Shown here one piece after another: positions 43,234 through 54,735 of a stretch of DNA of 64,000 bases. The notes beneath the pieces are model-generated. The model searched no databases. It saw only the letters and a list, made by a program, of their open reading frames with translations, and was not told where the DNA came from. Source of the DNA: Devosia sp. A8/3-2 (GTDB lineage: Bacteria; Pseudomonadota; Alphaproteobacteria; Rhizobiales; Devosiaceae); NCBI GenBank assembly GCA_025452255.1, contig CP104974.1:2830156-2894155 (forward strand), in the 5' to 3' direction. The position numbers and the translations under genes were made by a program. How positions within the stretch are numbered: the first letter of the stretch is position 1; each line of letters begins with the position of its first letter.

Positions 43234-44155
43234 TTGACTGACATCGTGGATTGGGTCGCCGTTGATTGGGGCACCTCGAATTTGCGCGCTCGGGGCATCG
43301 CTGCCGATGGCGCGGTGACATTTGCGCGCAACTCCCCCAAGGGCATGGGCAAGCTCACGCGCGAGGAATACCCCGCCGCGCTGAGCGAATTGCTCGACGG
43401 AGTCACCGGCACACGCGCTGGCGCCATCGACGTGCTGGTCTGCGGCATGGCCGGCGCCCGCCGAGGGTGGCTCGAAGCCCCCTATCTCGAAGCCCCCACC
43501 GATCTGCGCCATCTGCTTGCGGGCGCTGTCCAGCCCGCCATGCCCAACACCCGCTTCGCGGTCTCGATTCTGCCCGGTGTCTGCCAGAAAAACAGCGCCG
43601 ACAATGTCATGCGCGGCGAAGAAACCCAGCTGCTCGGCCTCGCCGCCCTGCGGCCCGGCTATACCGGTGTGGTCTGTATGCCCGGCACCCATTCCAAATG
43701 GGCCCAGCTCAACGGCACCCGCATCGAGCGTTTCGCCACCGCCATGACCGGCGAAATGTTCGAAATTCTCAGCACCCATTCAGTGCTACGCCATTCCCTC
43801 AATGGCAGCCTCGACGGCCCCGGTCGCGCCGAAGGTTTTGCCTCCGGCGCCGAAGCAGGCCTTGAGCGTCCGCAGGAATTGCTCGGCCAATTGTTCCGAG
43901 TCCGCGCCGGTTCTGCTCCTGTCCGGCCGCGCGCCCGATTGGTGTGCCGGCTTCCTGTCCGGCCTGTTGATCGGCACCGAGATCGGCAGCAATCGTCATC
44001 TGATCGGTGCCGAACCTGTGCCATTGATCGGCTCGGCCGCACTTTGCGCGCTTTATGCCGATGTGCTGGCCAAAACCGGCGCCACCGGCACCCCTATCGA
44101 CGCTACAGATGTGGTACTGGCCGGCCTCAAGGCCGCCCGCAGCGCCATCGCCTGA
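43234..44155 (+). CDS. dgoK: 2-dehydro-3-deoxygalactonokinase, one frameshift
   Basis: About 306 residues. Phosphorylates 2-keto-3-deoxygalactonate. DWVAVDWGTSNLRARGI is the ASKHA phosphate-1 loop, followed by MGKLTREEYPAAL, VLVCGMAGARRGW, GEETQLLGLAAL, CMPGTHSKWAQL, and FLSGLLIGTEIGS. An extra base lies near 43900. TTG at 43234 is chosen because AGGGGGA lies 6 bases upstream; the GTG at 43228 is too close to it. Starts the dgoKA-lactonase-GH42 operon. Confidence 0.92.
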
Positions 44156-44169
44156 TCGGAGTTACCCCA

Positions 44170-44782
44170 ATGAATCACCGTCACATCATCGCCATCCTGC
44201 GCGGCATCACGCCGCCCGAAACCGTCGCCGTCTGCGAAGCGCTGGTCGCCGCGGGGATCACTATGATCGAGGTGCCGCTCAATTCCCCCGACGCGCTGAC
44301 CAGCATTGCGCTGGCCTCCAACGCCCTGGGCGACAAGGCCGCTATTGGCGCGGGCACCGTGCTCACCAAAAAGCAGGTCTGGGCCGTGGCCGATGCCGGG
44401 GGCACATTCATCGTTTCTGCCCGACACCAATAAAGCGGTGATCGAAGAGACCGTGCGCATCCAGTTGCTCTCCTATCCGGGCGTTTTCACCCCTACCGAA
44501 GCCTTCCGCGCCATCAAGGCGGGCGCCACTGGGCTCAAATTCTTCCCCGCCGAAGTGCTGGGCGCTAAAGGCATCAAGGCTATGAAGGCCGTGCTGCCGC
44601 CAGAAATGCCGGTTTATGCTGTGGGCGGCGCCAATCCAGACAATTTCGGCGAATTCTTCGCTGCCGGCTGCACCGGCTTTGGCTTGGGCACCTATATCTA
44701 CAAGCCCGGCATGGATGTGGCCCGGGTCGCCGAACGCGCCGCCATTGCCGTTGCCGCCTACGACAAGGGTATGGCCCAATGA
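44170..44782 (+). CDS. dgoA: 2-dehydro-3-deoxy-6-phosphogalactonate aldolase, one frameshift
   Basis: About 203 residues. Cleaves KDPGal to pyruvate and glyceraldehyde 3-phosphate. HIIAILRGITPPETVAV holds the catalytic Glu/Arg region of class I KDPG aldolases, GAGTVLTKKQVWAVADAGGTFIVSP follows, and the Schiff-base Lys is in GLKFFPAEVLG. One T is inserted at 44418 (TTTCGCCC read as TTTCTGCCC). The stop overlaps the lactonase gene (ATGA). Confidence 0.94.
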
Positions 44783-45657
44783 CCCAGACGGCAAAGCTCC
44801 TGCTCGATAGCCAATGCGCCCCGGGCGAAGGCCCCATCTGGCATCCTGGCCGCCATCAGCTGTTCTTCTTCGACATCAACGAGCAAACGTTGTTCGCCGT
44901 CACCGCTGCAGGCGAGGTCGCCGACAGCTGGCTGTTCAACGAAATCGTGGCTGCCGCTGCCATTGTCGATGACCACACGCTGGTGCTGGCTACCGAAACG
45001 GGCCTCAAACAATTCGATCTGGCCACTGGCGGCATGAACCGCATCAACGAGATCGAGGCCGATAACGCGCTGACCCGCACCAATGACAGCCGCGTACATC
45101 CCTCCGGCGCGTTCTGGATCGGCACCATGGCCAAGGGCGAAGCGGAAACGCCGATCGGCGCGGTCTATCACTACCGCGCCGGCACACTGACCACACTAAA
45201 ATCCGGGATATCTATTCCCAACGCCACCTGCTTTTCGCCCGATGGCAGCATCGCCTATTGGAGCGACACGCCGACCAAAAAGATCATGCAATGCCCCACC
45301 GATCCGGCAACGGGCCTGCCCACCGGCGAATGGACCCTCTTTGCCGACGTCTCGAACCATCGTGGCTATCCCGATGGCGCCGTGGTCGATAGCGAGGGCT
45401 ATCTGTGGAACGCCCGCTGGGGCGGCTCCTGCGTCGTCCGCCACGCGCCTGATGGCTCTATCGACCGCGTCATCGAGGTGCCCGTCAGCCGAGTCACCTG
45501 CCCCGCTTTCGGCGGCCCCGACCTCAAGACGCTGTTCATCACCACCGCCAACAAGAATCTCAGCGCCGAGCAGCTCGCCGCCGAGAAAGTTGCCGGCGGC
45601 CTCTTTACCATTGCCGTCGATGTTGCTGGCCTTCCTGAAACTCCGATTGCCCTCTAG
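44779..45657 (+). CDS. SMP-30/gluconolactonase/LRE family protein, probable galactonolactonase
   Basis: 292 residues, intact six-bladed propeller. APGEGPIWHPGRHQLFFFDI carries the conserved metal-ligand Glu, TNDSRVHPSGAFWIGTM a second ligand region, and GYPDGAVVDSEGYLWNARWGG the Asp ligand. Relatives hydrolyse sugar lactones. Between dgoA and a beta-galactosidase, D-galactonolactone is the natural substrate candidate. Nine bases separate it from the GH42 gene. Confidence 0.88.
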   Translation: MTQTAKLLLDSQCAPGEGPIWHPGRHQLFFFDINEQTLFAVTAAGEVADSWLFNEIVAAAAIVDDHTLVLATETGLKQFDLATGGMNRINEIEADNALTRTNDSRVHPSGAFWIGTMAKGEAETPIGAVYHYRAGTLTTLKSGISIPNATCFSPDGSIAYWSDTPTKKIMQCPTDPATGLPTGEWTLFADVSNHRGYPDGAVVDSEGYLWNARWGGSCVVRHAPDGSIDRVIEVPVSRVTCPAFGGPDLKTLFITTANKNLSAEQLAAEKVAGGLFTIAVDVAGLPETPIAL

Positions 45658-45666
45658 AGCCACAAA

Positions 45667-47627
45667 ATGACCCCTACCCTTGGCGTTTGCTATTACCCCG
45701 AACACTGGCCCGAAGACTGGTGGGACCGCGACGCCGCTCGCATGGCCGAGGTCGGCATCAAATTCGTCCGCATCGGCGAATTCGCTCGGTCGAGGCTCGA
45801 GCCAACACCCGGCGACCTTCGCTTTGATTGGATCATCCGGGCCATGGACGTGCTGGGCCGCCACGGCCTCAACGTCGTGTTCGGCACGCCCACAGCCACG
45901 CCCCCGCGCTGGATGGTCGACAAGCATCCCGATATGCTCGCCGTCGACGCCAATGGCCGCAAGAAAGGTTTTGGCTCGCGCCGGCACTATGATTTCTCGC
46001 ACCTTGGCTATCGCGAGGAAGCCGCCCGCATTACCCAGCTGCTGGCCGATGCAATTGGCAATCACCCAGCCCTCGGCGGTTGGCAGACCGACAATGAATA
46101 TGGCTGCCATGGCACCACCTATTCCTATTCGCCCGCGGCCGAAGCCGGCTTCCGCACTCGGCTTGAGGCCCGCTACGGCACGATCGAGGCCCTGAACGAG
46201 GCTTGGGGCAACGTCTTCTGGTCCATGGAATATAACCGCTTCTGACCAGATCGAATTGCCGAACCTGCTGGTCTGCGAAGCCGCACCCGCCCACGATCTC
46301 GATTTCCGCCGCTACGCCTCCGACCGAGTCGCTGCCTTCAACAAGGTCCAGTACGACATCCTCAAGACCAAGCGCCCTGACCTGCCGGTCATCCACAATT
46401 TCATGGGCCGCTATACCGAATTCGACCATTACGATGTGGCCGAAACACTCGACGTCGCCAGCTGGGACGCCTACCCGCTCGGCCACCTCGCCCAGAGCGA
46501 CGAACCCGAAGACGTCAAGCGCCACTATATGCGCCGGGGCGAACCTGACTATCAGGCCTTTCACCATGATCTCTACCGCGCCGTCGGCCATGGCCGCATG
46601 TGGATCATGGAGCAGCAGCCCGGCCCGGTGAACTGGGCCAATTTCAATCCCGATCCGCTTCCCGGCATGGCTCGCCTCTGGGCACGGGAAGCCTTTGCTC
46701 ATGGCGCCGAGGTTGTCTCCTATTTCCGCTGGCGACAGGCGCCGTTTGCGCAGGAGCAGATGCATGCCGGCCTCTTGCGGCCCGATAGTGAACCGGCGCC
46801 CGCCTATCACGAAGCCAGTCAGGTCGCCCAGGAACTGCGCCAGACCGGCATTGCCGGAACCGCCGCCAAGGGCCGCGTCGCCATCGTTTTCGACTATCAG
46901 AGCGAATGGGCTCGGCAGATCCAGCCCCGGGCCAAGGGCTTTTCTCACAGCGCCCATGTCCGCGCCGTTTATGCCGCCTTCCGCAAGCATGGCGTCGATA
47001 TCGATATCCTGCCGCCCAGCACCAAGAGCTTTGCCGGCTATGACATCGTCGCCATTCCTGCGCTGTTTGCTCGGAATGACGCCCTGCGCGAAGCCATTGC
47101 CGATTTCGAGGGGCACTTGCTGCTCGGCCCGCGCTCCGGCTCCAAGACGCAGAACTTCGCCATTCCGCTCGGCCTCGCGCCAGACCTGCCGAGTAACCTG
47201 CTCGACGCCAAAGTCCTGCGCATTGATAGCGTCGATCCCACTCTTGAGGTCGAAGTGCGTGGCGGCGGTGGGGCCGTGCGGCATTGGCGCGAACGCATCG
47301 AAACCCGCGCCGAAGTCGAAATCGAGGATGCCGAAGGCTGGCCGGTGCTGATCGCCCGGGGCAAGCTGCATTACCTTGCCGCCAGCGGCAACAAGGCCCT
47401 GACCCAGCGCATCATCGACTATCTGATTGCCGAGGCTGATGTGCCCACCCTGCTGCTGCCCGCCGGCGTTCGCTCCCGCGTGCGCGACGGCTTCCGCATC
47501 TATGTCAATTACGGTTCCGGCGCCGCGACGCTCAACCCCGCCGCCGACAGAATCTGGCTACGTGCTGGGCACTGCCGAAATGCCGGCTGCGGGCGTCACC
47601 GTGGCGCGACTCGCCAAGGCCGAGTGA
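45667..47627 (+). CDS. Beta-galactosidase, glycoside hydrolase family 42, two frameshifts
   Basis: Restored length 652 residues. Catalytic barrel: [52 protein letters not shown], acid/base Glu in [13 protein letters not shown], nucleophile Glu in [14 protein letters not shown], then the trimerisation domain ([15 protein letters not shown]) and a small C-terminal domain. No signal peptide, so it is cytoplasmic and would act on imported galactosides. A T is inserted at 46243 and an A near 47550. Ends 32 bases inside the convergent comEC end. Confidence 0.93.
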
Positions 47628-49742
47628 TATTGGGAACGGCGGTGCGGATATCGAACCGCCCCGCCGTTTCATCCCAGCGCAGCCAATGCACGCCGCCCGT
47701 CCGCAGCGCCGCCGCGTCGATATATTGTGCCACGGCACATGTTGCCGGCACCCTGATGCGGCTGATCACCAGATCATGCAGCGGACAATCCTCGGCAAAC
47801 GCCGCCGCGCTCTTGATCACTGCAATCGAAAATTCCGGCGTCGTCGCCACGCAGGCAATGCTATCGCACCGCGCCTCCGCCAGCCCCTCATCGATCCCTT
47901 CCTGATAATGCTGGCTCCAGACTTCCACGGCAAAGCTACCCGCGCCCGGTCACCAGTCCCACGCCTTCCGCGCCGCGTAGTGCGATGGCCTGCGTCGTAT
48001 CAGCCACCAGAATATCGGGCCGCTGATCGAGGCCCAGCAGCAGGATCAACGGCAGCGCGACCACAGGCCCCAGCATCCGCCACCAATTGCCGACAAAGGC
48101 AAACCGAGGCCAGCGCGGCAATTCCGATCAAGATGGCGACAGGCGTAAGCAGCGGGTTACCGGTAAGCCCCTCGCTCCACCCGGCCACCAGCACGCCACC
48201 ATCGACCATGCGGTCGATTCCCCACCCCATGACGGATACCGCCGCACCCTCAATGCCAAAGGGCATGAGCAAGACCGAGATCACGGCGAACGGCATGATA
48301 ACGAGGCTCACCACCGGCAGCACCAGCACATTGCCGACCACGCCGAGCGGCGCCGTCTGCTGGAAGTGGTAGGCGGAAAATAACAGCGTCGCCAAACCGG
48401 CGATAAAGCTGGTCATCGCCGTCACCCAGACCGTGCTGCCAATTCGCAGCAGCCAGCCGCTCTGCCCCTTTACCGGCCGGCGCGGCAGCTCGAAATATCC
48501 GATCAATCCGACCACGGCGGCAAAGGACAGCTGAAAGCTGGGCCGGAACACGCTAGCAGGATCGATCAGGATGATCGCCAGCGCCGCAAATGCCACATTG
48601 CGCATGGTCAGCGCCCGCCGCCCGGCCAGCACCGCGCCAAAAATCAGCGCCAGCATGATGGTGGAGCGCAAAGCCGGCACATTTGCCGGCCCACCTGCCA
48701 GCATCAAATAACCCGCCGCTGCGACCAACCCGCCAATTGCCGCCAATTTCTTGACCGGCAGCCGCGTGCCCAAGGCCGGCACCGCTGCCAGTCCGAGCCG
48801 CAACAGCCAGAACACGCCGCCCGCCACAATCGACAGATGCAGTCCCGAAATCGAATAAATATGCGCCAGCCCCGACTCGGCCAGAATATCCCGCGTCTCG
48901 TCGCTCAGCGCACTCTGGTCGCCCATCACCATGGCCCGGCCGATGGCCGCCGTATCGCCATCCAGTACTGCATCGATCCGTGCCCCGATGCCAAAGCGGA
49001 GGCTCTCGATCATCCGGCTCACATCGAACCCGCTCGCCGGCGCCACCAGCGCAAAATCGCCGATTACCGAGCCATAGGCTCCGATGCCGGAAAAATAGGA
49101 ATGGAACTGCCCGTCATAGCCGCCGGGCAAAACCGGCCCCGGCACGGGCGCTAGCCGGAACCGGCCGAATATGGTGTCACCCAGTTCCAGCGCCGGTTCG
49201 GCCGGCACCAGCAACCGCGCCCGGCTGATAGCCACCGGCCGCGTCGTCCCCATTGGCACCAGCCCCGATACGACAATCCGGCGCTCCTCCGCATTGGCCG
49301 AGATGATCTCATCGACCCGCGCCTCAAACTGGCCATAGGCAGGAAATGCCAGCATTGGCGTGCCGAACATCCCGCTGTGAATTGGCAGCAGGCAAAAGCC
49401 GACCCAGAACGCGCCAAGCAATGCGACTACGGGCAAAGCGCGGAACCGCCGAGCCATGGCGATGGCCGCACTGAGCGCCAGAGCGACGCCAATCAAAGCC
49501 TGCGGCAGCGGTTCAAATGGCAATTGCGCATAAGCCGCCAGTCCGAAAATCATGGAAAAGGGCAGCAGTACAAACAGCCGCCGTGTCGCGACGGCAGTAG
49601 CGAGCCCATCGTGAAGCGAGGCAAAAACGCCGCCTTTGTCTTTAGTTAGCGGCCATACCTGTCGTTTTACTGGAACCGGATTCGGCCGTGCATGGGCCCG
49701 CTCCGGCGCGGTTCTCGGCTCAAGTGTTTCTGCCCCCAACAC
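47596..49742 (-). CDS. comEC: ComEC/Rec2-family DNA-uptake membrane protein, two frameshifts
   Basis: About 715 residues. Competence channel homolog. N-terminal extracellular DUF4131 domain ([23 protein letters not shown]), then the competence domain [69 protein letters not shown]. The C-terminal part is degenerate and lacks an obvious HxHxDH metallo-hydrolase motif, as in many alphaproteobacteria. Breaks near 48112 and 47942. The start is uncertain; GTG at 49742 is the farthest possible. Confidence 0.85.
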
Positions 49743-49821
49743 CCGCCTAGCCCCCGCCCTTGCGCTCGTGCCCCTCTATGGTACACACGGCTCGCAAATT
49801 CGTCCAAACTTTCCGGTCGCC

Positions 49822-51239
49822 ATGTCTCAGGTTGTCACCCGCTTCGCCCCTTCGCCCACCGGCTATCTGCATATTGGCGGTGCCCGCACGGCGCTGTTCA
49901 ATTGGGCCTATGCCCGCAAGACCGGCGGCAAGATGCTCCTGCGCATTGAAGACACCGATCGTGAACGCTCCACCGAAGCCGCCGTCGTGGCGCTGATCGA
50001 TGGCCTGACTCGGCTCGGTCTCACACGGGAAGGCGAGCCGATTAGCCAGTTTGGCCGCGCTACCCGCCACGCCGAAGTGGCGCATGAGCTGGTGAAAATG
50101 GGCCACGCCTATTATTGCTATTGCTCGCCCGCCGAGCTCGACCAGATGCGCGAAGAAGCCCGCGCCGCAGGCAAGCCCCCGCGCTATAATGGCTATTGGC
50201 GCGACCGCGACCCCAAGGAAGCTCCTGCCGGCGTCGAGCCCGTTATCCGCATCAAGGCCCCACTCACGGGCGAGATCGTCGTCGACGATCACGTCCGGGG
50301 CAAGGTCGTGTTCAAGACCGAGAACCCGGATGATTTCATCATCCTGCGTTCCGACGGCACGCCCACCTATATGCATGCCGTTGTGGTGGATGATCACGAT
50401 ATGGGCGTCACCCACATCATCCGTGGCGACGACCACCTGACCAATGCCGCCCGCCAGATCGTTATCTACAATGCCATGGACTGGACCGTGCCGGAGATGT
50501 CCCACATCCCCCTGATTCACGGCCCCGACGGCGCCAAGCTCTCAAAGCGCCATGGCGCGCTCGGCGTCGAGGCCTATCGGCAGATGGGGTATCTGCCCGA
50601 GGCCTTGCGCAATTATCTCGCCCGCCCGGGCTGGAGCCATGATGACGACGAGATTTTCTCCACCGAGCAGATGGTGGAATGGTTCAGCCTTGAGGGCCTG
50701 AACAAGGGCGCCGCCCGCTTCGACTTCGTCAAGCTCGAGAGCATTAACGGCCATTATATCCACGAGGCCAAGCCGGACTATCTCTACGACATCATGATCG
50801 CGACAGCCGAGGAAGTCGGCCGCTTGGCCGATCTGGAGGGCCTCGTTGCCAATAAGGCCACGGCCCTTGCCGCCCTGCCCGAGTTGCAGCCCCGCGCCAA
50901 GACCATTCTCGAGCTGATCGATCTGGCCCAGTTCATCTATGCGTCACGTCCGCTTGCTATCGACGCAGCAGCATCGGCTCTGTTGACTCCCGACGCCCGT
51001 GGCGTTTTGGCAGATATGGCAGAGATGCTGCGCGGTCTTAACGAATGGACCGTGCCGGCAATCGACGCCGCCATGCGGACGCTCGCGGAGGCGAAGGGAT
51101 TGAAGCTGGGCAAGCTTGCCCAGCCTCTGCGTGCCGCTCTTACTGGCCGCACGGTTTCACCGGTATTTTCGAGGTCATGGTGCTGATCGGAAGGGAAGAA
51201 AGCATGGCGCGCCTGACCGATCAGATCGGCACTGTCTAG
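49822..51239 (+). CDS. gltX: Glutamyl-tRNA synthetase, one frameshift
   Basis: 472 residues restored. Charges tRNA(Glu) and, in organisms without GlnRS, tRNA(Gln). HIGH-type motif in [36 protein letters not shown], and KMSKS-type [11 protein letters not shown]. One G is missing near 51164 (CCGGGT read as CCGGT); the end then reads [21 protein letters not shown] at 49822 fits the conserved N-terminus. Divergent from comEC. Confidence 0.95.
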
Positions 51240-51250
51240 TGCTATTAGGA

Positions 51251-51269
51251 GGGTAAGGCTTGCTTACCC
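51251..51269 (+). terminator. Weak hairpin after gltX
   Basis: GGGTAAG (51251-51257) and CTTACCC (51263-51269) can pair over a 5-base loop 12 bases after the gltX stop. There is no T run, so termination would be partial. The remaining 127 bases before gltA should hold its promoter, which was not identified. Confidence 0.45.
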
Positions 51270-51396
51270 ATTAGTTGCTTCGGTCGGGCAAAAGCTGGTA
51301 CCAATCCCGACACACTCAAGACCGCCAAATTTTGCGGCCCCATCCCCACCGAAACTTCCTTCTTTGTGGGGTTCAGGGGCCTTCGAGGAGAGCTGA

Positions 51397-52683
51397 ATGA
51401 CCGATAAAGTCGCCAAACTCGTCATCGGGGACCAGACCTACGAATTTCCGGTACTGGCCGGCTCCGTCGGGCCGGAAGTGATCGACATCCGATCTTTGTA
51501 CGCCAAGACCGGGCTGTTCACCTACGATCCCGGCTTCACCTCGACTGCCGCCTGCGACAGCGCGATCACCTATATCGATGGCGACAAGGGCGAATTGCTC
51601 TATCGTGGCTATCCGATCGACCAGCTTGCCGCCAAGAGCAATTACCTCGAAGTCTGCTATCTATTGCTCTATGGCGAGCTGCCCAGCAAAGCCCAGATGG
51701 AAGAATTTGACGAGCTGGTGACCCGCCACACCATGGTGCATGAACAGATGCACTATTTCTTCCGTGGCTTCCGTCGCGACGCTCACCCAATGGCCGTCAT
51801 GACCGGCGTGGTCGGCGCCATGGCCGCTTTCTATCACGACTCCACTGACATCAACGATCCGCGCCAGCTGAGATCGCTTCGATCCGCATGATCGCCAAGA
51901 TGCCGACGATCGCCGCCATGGCCTACAAATATTCGGTGGGCCAGCCCTTCGTCTATCCGCGCAACGATCTCGACTATGCGGCCAATTTCCTGCATATGTG
52001 CTTTGCTGTGCCGGCCGAGGAATACAAAGTCGATCCCCGCATTGCCCGCGCCATGGACCTGATCTTCACGCTCCATGCCGATCACGAGCAGAACGCCTCG
52101 ACCTCGACCGTGCGTCTGTCCGGCTCGTCCGATGCCAACCCCTTCGCTTGTATCGCCGCCGGCGTTGCCTGCCTCTGGGGCCCAGCCCATGGCGGCGCCA
52201 ATGAAGCCGCACTCAACATGCTCAAGGAAATTGGCACCGTCGATCGCATTCCCGAATTCATTGCGCGCCAAGGACAAGAACGATCCGTTCCGCCTGATGG
52301 GCTTCGGTCACCGCGTCTACAAGAACTTCGACCCGCGCGCCACGGTGATGCAGGCGACGGCCAAGGAAGTGCTCGATCTGCTCGGCGTGCACAATAACCC
52401 CACGCTGCAAGTTGCTCAGGAACTTGAACGGATCGCGCTCGAAGACCCCTATTTCATCGACCGCAAGCTCTATCCGAACGTCGATTTCTATTCCGGCGTC
52501 ATCTCGGAAGCCATCGGCTTCCCCACCTCGATGTTCACCGTGCTGTTCGCCGTCGCGTGCACCGTCGGCTGGATTTCGCAGTGGAAGGAAATGATCGGCG
52601 ACCCGCAGAAGAAAATCGGTCGTCCACGTCAGCTTTATAACGGCTCGCCGGCCCGCGACTTCGAGCCTATTGCCTCGCGCTGA
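51397..52683 (+). CDS. gltA: Citrate synthase, two frameshifts
   Basis: About 428 residues; type II, hexameric, NADH-sensitive class by length. First step of the TCA cycle. [32 protein letters not shown], the catalytic His in [28 protein letters not shown] with the second His, and the catalytic Asp region [12 protein letters not shown]. Breaks near 51871 and 52270. GAGGAGAG precedes the ATG. Followed by a strong terminator and convergent with lpxB. Confidence 0.95.
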
Positions 52684-52706
52684 GGTATCTGCCCGGCATG
52701 CAAGCC

Positions 52707-52741
52707 AACGGCCCCATCCTTATCGAGGATGGGGCCGTTTT
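52707..52741 (+). terminator. Rho-independent terminator of gltA
   Basis: AACGGCCCCATCCT (52707-52720) pairs with AGGATGGGGCCGTT (52726-52739), followed by TT. 24 bases after the stop. Confidence 0.9.
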
Positions 52742-52780
52742 CATGGGCAATAGCTGAGTGCTTAACCTCGCCACCATGCA

Positions 52781-52802
52781 AGGACCCGGTCGGCCGGGTC
52801 CT
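52781..52802 (-). terminator. Hairpin after lpxB
   Basis: AGGACCCGG (52781-52789) pairs perfectly with CCGGGTCCT (52794-52802), directly after the lpxB stop on the minus strand. Confidence 0.65.
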
Positions 52803-52803
52803 G

Positions 52804-53891
52804 TCATGGAGCGGCGGCCTCACCATTCTCCATTAGGTCTGACAATTCGCCAAAAGCGGCGATCTGGGTCTGGCGAGCAGCCTTGTCGTCGAGCAATTTG
52901 CGTACCGCCCCGGTCAAGACCGCAGCGTCCGGTTGCGACAACACCAATTCTGGCGTGGCCGCTCGTTTGAGCACGATATTGGGCAGGCCGATCATTGGCC
53001 TGCCGATTTTCTCGTAGACCCGCGCCCGGTGTCCATCCATGACATAGCTGATGACCATCGGCACACCCGCCGGGGCCAGTTCCAGTGTTGCCGTGCCGGA
53101 GACGGCGAGGGCCAGCACCGCCCGCTGATACAGCGCGGCTCGCTCAGAGCGCTCGGCAATCACCGTGACCGGAACGGGCCAATCGGCTACCTCGCGGCGC
53201 AGTCGCTCCGCAAGGATTGGCAAGGTGGGGATAACAAAACCGGTCACCGCAGGATGATTTGCCATCTCCGCGGCGACCTGCCGGAATAGCGGCAAATGTC
53301 GTCGCAATTCGCCATCCCGGCTGCCCGGCAGCAATATTAATGGCCCCGCTTCAACTGCGTCCCGCTGCTGCAGCCGCTCGCGCAATGCAGGATGGCCGAC
53401 ATAGGCCGTTGGCGGTCCGCCCAGCCGGGCCATCACCTCGGGCTCGAAGGGCAAAACAGCCAGCACTTCGTTGAATAGCGGCGTGAGCTTGGCCGCTCGC
53501 CCGGGCGAGCGCGCCCAAACCGAGGGCGCCACGTAAAGCAGGATCGGTCCGCTATGCCCCATAGCACGCAGCCGCCGCGCCAGCAGGGCGGAGAAATCTC
53601 GGGCATCGAACAGCACGACAATATCTGGCTGGCTTGCCCGGATCACGCGAGCGGTCTGCTCTGATCCGCCACAGCAATAGCGGCAGGCGCAGCAGCACGT
53701 CGGTGACGCCCATTACCGACAGATTGCTCATCGGAAACAGGGAGCGCAGCCCCTGCCCGATCAGCTCATCGCCGCCGACGCCGCTCAGGTCGAGCGCCAC
53801 CCGCTCGCGCAGGCGGCGGACCGAGTCGGCGGCAATCCTGTCGCCGGAAGGTTCGCCGGCCAGCACGAACAGCTTGAGCGGCTCCGGCCAT
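52804..53891 (-). CDS. lpxB: Lipid-A-disaccharide synthase LpxB, two frameshifts
   Basis: About 362 residues. Joins UDP-2,3-diacylglucosamine and lipid X. VLAGEPSGDRIAADSVRRLRE opening, GVGGDELIGQGLRSLFP, VVLFDARDFSALLARRLR, YVAPSVWARSPGRA, LLPGSRDGELRRHLP, and AVSGTATLELAPAGVPMVISY are family signatures. ATG at 53891 with an extra G after it (GCCGAGCC read as GCCGGAGCC) restores MAEPLKLFVLAGEPSGD; a second break is near 53650. Follows lpxA directly, without lpxI between them. Confidence 0.93.
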
Positions 53892-53924
53892 GGGCAATGT
53901 CATGCAGCGCTCCGCTTCTGGCGC

Positions 53925-54735
53925 CTAATCGAGCGTGGGACCGTTGCGTGGCAACAGGATCGGGCGATCCGAAGCGGCGGCGATGAACGCGACGACGTCC
54001 TGCACCGAGACATCACCCTTGAACAATTCCGCCGCATCCTCGACGCGCTCGCGCAGCGTGCCTTCGCTGGCAAAAATCATGCGATAGGCCGCGCGTAGCT
54101 TGTGGATCGCTTCACGATCGAACTTACGCCGCTTGAGACCAACGAGATTGAGGCCCATAAGCGATGCCCGATTGCCCACGGCCATGCCATAGGGGATCAC
54201 GTCGCCATCGATCATGGAATGGGCGCCGATAAAGGCATGCGACCCAATCCGGGTGAACTGGTGCACAACGCAAGCACCCCCGAAAGTGACGTTGTCGCCA
54301 ACTCTGGCAATGACCGGCAATGCCGACATAGTTGGCCATGACGACATTGTCGCCGATAATGGCATCGTGGGCGACATGGGCGCTTGCCATGATCAGGCAG
54401 TCATTGCCGATCTTGGTCAGCATGCCGCCCCCGTCGGTGCCCGGATTGAGGGTTGCCGATTCCCGGATGACGCAGCGCTCGCCAATCACCGGGCGAGAGT
54501 TCTCGCCGTGATACTTGCGGTCCTGTGGCTCAAGCCCGACCGAGGCGAATGGAAATATCCGCGAGCTCGCACCGACCTCGGTATTGCCGTCGATGACAAC
54601 ATGGGACACCAGCTCCACATTGTCGTGCAGAATGACCTTGTCCCCCACGATGCAATAGGGGCCGATCTTGACGCCTTTGCCGATGCGCGCGTGCTGCCCG
54701 ACAATTGCCGTCGGGTGAATTGCGGCATCGCTCAC
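53925..54735 (-). CDS. lpxA: UDP-N-acetylglucosamine acyltransferase LpxA, one frameshift
   Basis: About 269 residues. First acylation step of lipid A. Left-handed beta-helix with hexapeptide repeats: HPTAIVGQHARIGKGVKIGPYCIVG, NVELVSHVVIDGNTEVG, catalytic His in MASAHVAHDAIIG, and the C-terminal helical part LRERVEDAAELF. One C inserted near 54308. GTG start overlaps the fabZ stop (GTGA). Confidence 0.95.

Noticed and set aside
46236-46256. Programmed frameshift at TTC-TGA in the GH42 gene, and similar TTC-TGA sites
   Set aside because: The same inserted T occurs at TTCG sites in other codon phases without a stop codon and in many unrelated genes. It is a context error, not recoding.
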